From: Devosia sp.
Lineage (GTDB): Bacteria > Pseudomonadota > Alphaproteobacteria > Rhizobiales > Devosiaceae
DNA length: 64,000 bases
Direction of reading: 5' to 3'
Assembly (NCBI GenBank): GCA_028290665.1
Contig: JAQGJK010000021.1
Span: forward strand, 1 to 64,000
Below are positions 58,841-64,000 of the stretch, piece by piece. Both the position numbers and the translations under genes were made by a program. Position 1 is the first letter of the stretch. Every line of letters starts with the position of its first letter. The notes under the pieces were generated by a model that was given only the letters and a program-made list of their open reading frames with translations, ran no database searches and was not told the origin of the DNA.

Positions 58841-59734
58841 ATGTTGGGGAGAACCATGGCCGAACCACCCCTCACGATCGACGAGCGCCGCGCGAAAAAG
58901 GCCGAAAAGCGCATCAAGCAGCGTGAGATTACCGTGTTGAGAGCCAGCAAGATGCACAAGGCGCGGTTACAGGCCGAACAGGTCGGGAGCATTTCGCAGG
59001 CCGTGCTACCCCCAGCGCTGAACATCGGATGCTCGGGTTGGTTCTACTGGCACTTAAAAGGCAGCTTTTACCCGACCCAGATGCCAACAAAAGAGTGGTT
59101 CTCACACTACGCAGACCATTTTGCCACGGTTGAGCTGAACGCACCGTTCTACTCTTGGCCGACATTGGCGACGGTAGAGTCGTGGCGCAAACAGGCCGAA
59201 GGCCGCAATATGGTGTACACAGTCAAAGCGTCTGAATTGATTACGCATATTCGGAAGTTCGAGGACACGCGTACTCTAGTGCGCGATTTCGGCTACATAG
59301 CCGACCTCCTTGGGCCAATGATGGGCTGTTTCCTGTTTCAGCTGCCCCCCAGTTACCACTTTGCCCCCGAGCGGCTGCAGAACATCCTTGAACAATTGGA
59401 TCCGTCCCGGCGCAATGTGATCGAGTTTCGGCACAAGAGTTGGTGGACTGACGAGGTCTACGCTGCGTTCGAGAAAGCCGGAGCCATTTTTTGCACCTGC
59501 AGCGGTCCGCGCCTGCCCGATGACTTGGTCAAGACCGCTGAGGACATCTACATCCGCTTTCACGGTGTCGACGCTTGGTACCGCCATGATTACAGCCACG
59601 ACGAGTTGGTCGTTTGGGCAGACCGAATTCGCCAGGCACGTGCTGAGCGAGTCTGGATTTACTTCAACAATGATTTCAATGGCTACGCGATAAAGAACGC
59701 CACAATGCTGGCCGGGATCCTTAAGGGGAGTTGA
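58841..59734 (+). CDS. DUF72 domain protein
   Basis: LNIGCSGWFYWHLKGSFYPTQMPTKEWFSHYADHFATVELNAPFYSWP. Confidence 0.9.
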   Translation: MLGRTMAEPPLTIDERRAKKAEKRIKQREITVLRASKMHKARLQAEQVGSISQAVLPPALNIGCSGWFYWHLKGSFYPTQMPTKEWFSHYADHFATVELNAPFYSWPTLATVESWRKQAEGRNMVYTVKASELITHIRKFEDTRTLVRDFGYIADLLGPMMGCFLFQLPPSYHFAPERLQNILEQLDPSRRNVIEFRHKSWWTDEVYAAFEKAGAIFCTCSGPRLPDDLVKTAEDIYIRFHGVDAWYRHDYSHDELVVWADRIRQARAERVWIYFNNDFNGYAIKNATMLAGILKGS

Positions 59735-59833
59735 CGGGTCAGCTGCGAGGCACTGTCGGGAATAGTGGCGATGCGGACCATGCGACAACTGGAATTGGCG
59801 CACCCGCTTCGAGCCATAATGCGCCGTTTCAGT

Positions 59834-60940
59834 TCATCCGCTGGACGCAACACTACGTTCCAGCAACTCCCACTTGAACGAGACCCCGGTCCCCGGCGTG
59901 TCTGGCGCGATTGCCTTACCTTCGCGCATGACCAACGGCCGCTCAGTGTACCGATCGATTGGAAAACTGTGCACCTCCACCCATCCCGTATTGGGCTGTG
60001 CCGCTACGAGACTCACATGCAATTCCTGCATCCCGTGGCTGCAGACGGGGATTCCACTACCATCGAAAACCCGCGCCGCCCGTAGCCACCCGGTTATGCC
60101 GCCACAATTGGAGGCGTCGGGCTGGATGAAGGACAGCTTGGAAAAACGATGGGCATATTCAAACTCATGAATCGTATGTAGGTTTTCCCCCATCGCGAGG
60201 GGCATTCCGGTGGCCTCGGCAATGCGTCCATAGCCCGCATAATCGTCTGGAATGGTCGGTTCTTCGAACCAAAGCAGATCGAACGGTTTGAACGCCTCTG
60301 CCGCCCGGATGGAGGTTTCGACGTCGAAGCCGTAATTGGCATCTACCATGAACACGGTGTCCGGGCCGATCCGGTCGCGCACCGCCGCCATCCGGCGCAG
60401 ATCTTCGCCGAGGTCAGCCTTGCCTACCTTGATTTTGACAGCCGTAAAGCCAGTGTCCAGATAGCCACCGACACTCGCCACAAGTTTTTCTAGTGAAAAG
60501 TTGAGGTCGACGCCGCCGCGGTAGGCCTTAGCAATTTTGCCCGTGCCCCCTGCCATTTGCCACAAGGGCAGATTTTCGCGTTTTCCCTTCAAATCCCAAA
60601 GCGCAATATCGACCGCGGAAATTGCGAATGAGGCAATACCCCCGCGACCCACATAGTGAATATGCCAGCCCATTCCATCGTAGATTGCATCGATTTCGCG
60701 CGCGTCCCGTCCCAGCAGAAACGGTGCCAGATCGTTCTCGATCATCGCAAGGATCGCCCGGCCGCCGCGCCCGCCGGTGTAGGTATAGCCGGTGCCCTCG
60801 CTCCCATCGGCCAGACGAAGTGTGGCAGTGACGAGTTCAAAGTGCGTGTGTTCGCCATGCTTGGCATCGCCCATCGGCTCGTCGAGCGGTATTTTGAACA
60901 GTCGTACAGTGACGTCGATGATGGTCGTCCCGGAATTCAC
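59834..60940 (-). CDS. mandelate racemase/muconate lactonizing enzyme family protein (enolase superfamily)
   Basis: [70 protein letters not shown]. Confidence 0.93.
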   Translation of the reverse strand: MNSGTTIIDVTVRLFKIPLDEPMGDAKHGEHTHFELVTATLRLADGSEGTGYTYTGGRGGRAILAMIENDLAPFLLGRDAREIDAIYDGMGWHIHYVGRGGIASFAISAVDIALWDLKGKRENLPLWQMAGGTGKIAKAYRGGVDLNFSLEKLVASVGGYLDTGFTAVKIKVGKADLGEDLRRMAAVRDRIGPDTVFMVDANYGFDVETSIRAAEAFKPFDLLWFEEPTIPDDYAGYGRIAEATGMPLAMGENLHTIHEFEYAHRFSKLSFIQPDASNCGGITGWLRAARVFDGSGIPVCSHGMQELHVSLVAAQPNTGWVEVHSFPIDRYTERPLVMREGKAIAPDTPGTGVSFKWELLERSVASSG

Positions 60941-60970
60941 TCTCGTTCCTCTCTCGATCAGTCGCCAGCT

Positions 60971-62449
60971 TCAGGCCCAATTCACGTAAGTGGTCTTCTT
61001 GCGGAAATAGCCATCCAGCCCATATTTGCCGTCTTCTCCTCCGAGCCCCGACTGCCCCCAGCCAGTGTGGAACCCCTGAACCAGTTCGCCGCAGGTGCGG
61101 TTGAAATACACCTCGCCGAAGTTCAGCCCGTCGGTCAGGCGCATCAGGCGTTTGAAGCTCTGCGTATAGACATAGGCGGAAAGCCCATAACTCGACTCGT
61201 TGGCGAGGCTCAGCGCTTCCTCGAAATCATCAAATGGCATCACCGGCACGACGGGCCCAAAAATCTCCTGCTGCATGGCGTGAACCCGATTGTGTGGTGC
61301 CACCAGGATAGTCGGGGCATACCAGTGTCCCTTCGCAAAATCGCCCTCATGCAACGCTCCGCCTCGCAGCAGGACTTCAGCGCCCTCGGCGATGCTGCGG
61401 TCGACGATCTGGTCGATCTTGTCCACTTCAGGCGCACTGATCTTGGGTCCGAGGTCGGGACTGGTCAGTGGATCGCCGATCCGGAGTGCCTTGGTCTTGG
61501 CGACGAATTTCTCGAGAAATTCGTCGGCTATGGAGCGATGGAGATACATGCGTTCGTTGCACGTGCAAATCTGGCCGCAATTGGTAAAGCGGGCGATCAT
61601 GGCACTTTCGACTGCCGCGTCGAGATCAGCGTCATCCATGACAATAAAGGGCGCCTTGCCCCCGAGTTCGAGGCGGACAACCTTGAGCAGCGGGGCGCCG
61701 GCCGCATAGATTTCGCGACCGGCGCGCGTGCTGCCGGTCATCGTGATCAGGCTCGAATGAGGGCTGGTGACCAAGCTCTGCCCGACTGTGCGTCCGCCGC
61801 CAGTTACCACATTGATGACCCCAGCCGGAAAGCCGACGCGCTCGGACAGCGCCGCTAGGGCGAGACCGGAGAGTGGGGTAAGTTCATGACCCTTGAGCAC
61901 GAAACTGTTGCCTGCAACTAGTGCTGGTCCGAGTTTGCGGGCCGCCAGTGCAGCTGGATAATTCCATGCAGTCAGACCAACCACCACGCCGAACGGTACT
62001 CGACGAATCCAGATTTCCTCATTGACGAAATCGGAAGGCATGATGTCGCCCTCGATCCGGCGGGCGCTTTCAGCGGCGAAACGGAGAAACATTTCCGTAG
62101 CGCCGATTTCGCCCCGCGCCTGGTCGATTGGTTTCCCTTGTTCGGCGACGACGATCCGGGCCAGCATTTCGGCATTGTCGCGCACGAGATCGGCCAAGGC
62201 GCCAACCATCCGCCCGCGCTCTATGGGAGGCAGTGCCGCCCACGCCGGCTGTGCGCGCCGGGCCGCATCCAGCGCGGCCTCTGCGTCATCAACAGTACCC
62301 TCGGCAACTTCAGCGATAATCTGTTCGTTCGCCGGGTTTTCGACGGTCACCAACGATTGGCTGCTTCCTCTCGTCCATCTTCCATTGATAAACATCTCGC
62401 AACGCGGCACCGAGCCAGCGGCCCACGCAGACAAAAGGTTTTCGAGCAC
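60971..62449 (-). CDS. aldehyde dehydrogenase family protein
   Basis: TAWNYPAALAARKLGPALVAGN, LELGGKAPFIVMDDADLD, NCGQICTCNERMY. Confidence 0.95.
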   Translation of the reverse strand: MLENLLSAWAAGSVPRCEMFINGRWTRGSSQSLVTVENPANEQIIAEVAEGTVDDAEAALDAARRAQPAWAALPPIERGRMVGALADLVRDNAEMLARIVVAEQGKPIDQARGEIGATEMFLRFAAESARRIEGDIMPSDFVNEEIWIRRVPFGVVVGLTAWNYPAALAARKLGPALVAGNSFVLKGHELTPLSGLALAALSERVGFPAGVINVVTGGGRTVGQSLVTSPHSSLITMTGSTRAGREIYAAGAPLLKVVRLELGGKAPFIVMDDADLDAAVESAMIARFTNCGQICTCNERMYLHRSIADEFLEKFVAKTKALRIGDPLTSPDLGPKISAPEVDKIDQIVDRSIAEGAEVLLRGGALHEGDFAKGHWYAPTILVAPHNRVHAMQQEIFGPVVPVMPFDDFEEALSLANESSYGLSAYVYTQSFKRLMRLTDGLNFGEVYFNRTCGELVQGFHTGWGQSGLGGEDGKYGLDGYFRKKTTYVNWA

Positions 62450-62655
62450 GGTTTAACTCGCTTAGTTTGGTATGACCAAAGTTAGATGAGGAGACGCAAT
62501 CTGACAGAGCAAGTCAACAGTTTTGCCGCCGTTTCGGCAAGATATGGCAGAGAATGAACATCGGCGAATAATTTTGGCCAACCAAAGCGCAAGGCTCTTG
62601 CCCTTTTGGGAATTCTGCTGAATGTAAGCTGCAGCAATCTTGAATCGGGTCTTCC

Positions 62656-63408
62656 ATGACGCGGCACAGCAACGGAGCAGTGAAACAGTCAGGCCCGGCC
62701 CAAGTCGAGGTAGTGCCGGTGCGACCGTCTTCAGAGAGCCTTGCTCGCATGTTGGAGGCACGCATCGTGTCCGGCGAATTGGCGGATGGCGGCTGGTTGC
62801 CGCCCGAACGAAATATGGTCGCGGAATTTGGCGTCAGCCGCACTGTGGCGCGCGAGGCTGTCGCAACTCTGGTCAGCCGCGGCCTGATTGAAAACCGGCC
62901 CCGGTTCCGCCGTGTCGTTCGAAAGCCCGGCTATGATGCTGCGCTTTTTGCTATGAGCGGGGTAGCCGGTCATTTGTTGGCACAGCAGGGCGGGGTAAAG
63001 AACCTTTACGACACGCGCATTTTTCTGGAAGCGGCGCTGGTCCGCAATGCCGCGCTCAACGCAAGAAAGCATGATCTTGCAGCGCTTCGGGAAGCGCTCG
63101 AACTCAATCGCGGGGCCATCCCCGACTCCGACCAGTTTTATGTGACTGACATTGCCTTTCATGCGGTGTTTTACCAGGTTTCCGGCAATCCCGTTTTCCC
63201 GGCGGTCCATGCAGCCTTTGTCACCTGGCTGTCGGGGCACTGGCGACAAATGCTGCGTTCGCCCGAGCGCAACCAGGTCAATTATTTCTCGCATCGCGAA
63301 ATCTACAACGCCGTGCTGGATCGGGATCCCGATGCTGCGGAAAAGGCGCTCACCGGACATCTGACCTCGGCCTGGCAATATGTCCGCAGCACCTTCGAGG
63401 TCGCGTGA
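62656..63408 (+). CDS. GntR/FadR family transcriptional regulator
   Basis: LADGGWLPPERNMVAEFGVSRTVAREAVATLVSRGLIENRPRFRRVV. Confidence 0.92.
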   Translation: MTRHSNGAVKQSGPAQVEVVPVRPSSESLARMLEARIVSGELADGGWLPPERNMVAEFGVSRTVAREAVATLVSRGLIENRPRFRRVVRKPGYDAALFAMSGVAGHLLAQQGGVKNLYDTRIFLEAALVRNAALNARKHDLAALREALELNRGAIPDSDQFYVTDIAFHAVFYQVSGNPVFPAVHAAFVTWLSGHWRQMLRSPERNQVNYFSHREIYNAVLDRDPDAAEKALTGHLTSAWQYVRSTFEVA

Positions 63409-63411
63409 GAG

Positions 63412-64000
63412 ATGGACGAGACCTTTGATCATATCGTGATTGGAGGCGGGGCCGCTGGCTGCGTCGCTGCTGCTCGCCTCGTTGAAGCCGGGCGTCGGGT
63501 GCTGTTGCTAGAGGCCGGACACTCGCATCGCCATCCACTGCTCGACATGCCTCCTGGCATCTTCAAGATGATCAATGGCAGCAAGTTCATGCGCTATCAT
63601 CGGACGACTCCGCAGGAGCATCTCGGCGGACGCGTGCACGAGATTTCACAGGGCAACGTGCTGGGCGGCGGCACGTCGGTCAATGCGCAGGTCTATATGC
63701 GTGGCCGCCCGTCGGACTATGAAGAATGGGACGAATTGCTCCGCGGCAACAATGCCGGGGTGCGCTGGGATTGGCAGCATGTCCTGCCCTACTTCAAAGG
63801 CATGGAAGGCAACAACCGCCTCCGCAACGATCGCCACGGCAGCGAGGGGCCGTTGCTGGTCTCGGACCCCGGTCACATCGATGATGTCTCTCGTTGGTTT
63901 GTGCAGGCGGTGCAGTCGCTGGGAGTGCCCTACACGCATGATTTCAACGGGCCGACGCAGACCGGGGTTGGTTTTTACCAATTCATGAATCGCAGGGGTA
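63412..64000 (+). CDS. GMC family oxidoreductase (choline dehydrogenase-like), truncated by window end
   Basis: MDETFDHIVIGGGAAGCVAAARLVEAGRRVLLLEAGHS FAD-binding start; open to window end. Confidence 0.88.
   Translation, partial: MDETFDHIVIGGGAAGCVAAARLVEAGRRVLLLEAGHSHRHPLLDMPPGIFKMINGSKFMRYHRTTPQEHLGGRVHEISQGNVLGGGTSVNAQVYMRGRPSDYEEWDELLRGNNAGVRWDWQHVLPYFKGMEGNNRLRNDRHGSEGPLLVSDPGHIDDVSRWFVQAVQSLGVPYTHDFNGPTQTGVGFYQFMNRRG

Noticed and set aside
1-64000. CRISPR arrays, tRNA and rRNA genes
   Set aside because: No regularly spaced repeats or cloverleaf/rRNA-like segments recognised by eye; a tRNAscan-SE/Infernal run would be decisive

Overview
Window from a high-GC alphaproteobacterium-like chromosome (Hyphomicrobiales-like by gene content; this is inference). 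No rRNA, tRNA or CRISPR array was recognised. Main blocks: (1) 2.6-11.0 kb, a translationally coupled minus-strand operon with a PQQ alcohol dehydrogenase carrying the lanthanide-type D-x-D motif, a XoxJ-like periplasmic protein, a lipoprotein cytochrome c, and a complete caa3-type oxidase with a CtaG-like gene and a terminal cytochrome c. (2) 0.3-1.2 and 11.5-14.2 kb, orphan receiver-domain proteins, three DUF6894-like proteins and a Crp/Fnr regulator. (3) 16.4-21.0 kb, a cyanophycin operon (synthetase, isoaspartyl peptidase, cyanophycinase). (4) 28.4-37.8 kb, the least explained block: a tightly coupled 7-gene operon with an HMG-CoA reductase, UbiA-family prenyltransferase, PEP-synthase/Rph-like phosphotransferase, BtaA-like (DUF3419) aminocarboxypropyl transferase, dolichol/phytol kinase-like protein, GNAT-like protein and OleC-like AMP ligase, followed by a truncated bchE-like fragment. 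This is my best candidate for an undescribed (iso)prenoid/lipid pathway. (5) 40-64 kb, catabolic loci with two ribose-type ABC importers, UxaA/RraA, an atypical AroE homologue, an enolase-superfamily/ALDH/GMC locus, an ECF sigma factor with C-terminal SnoaL-like domain, and two decayed IS remnants. All family calls are from motif and sequence recognition by eye; no searches were run.
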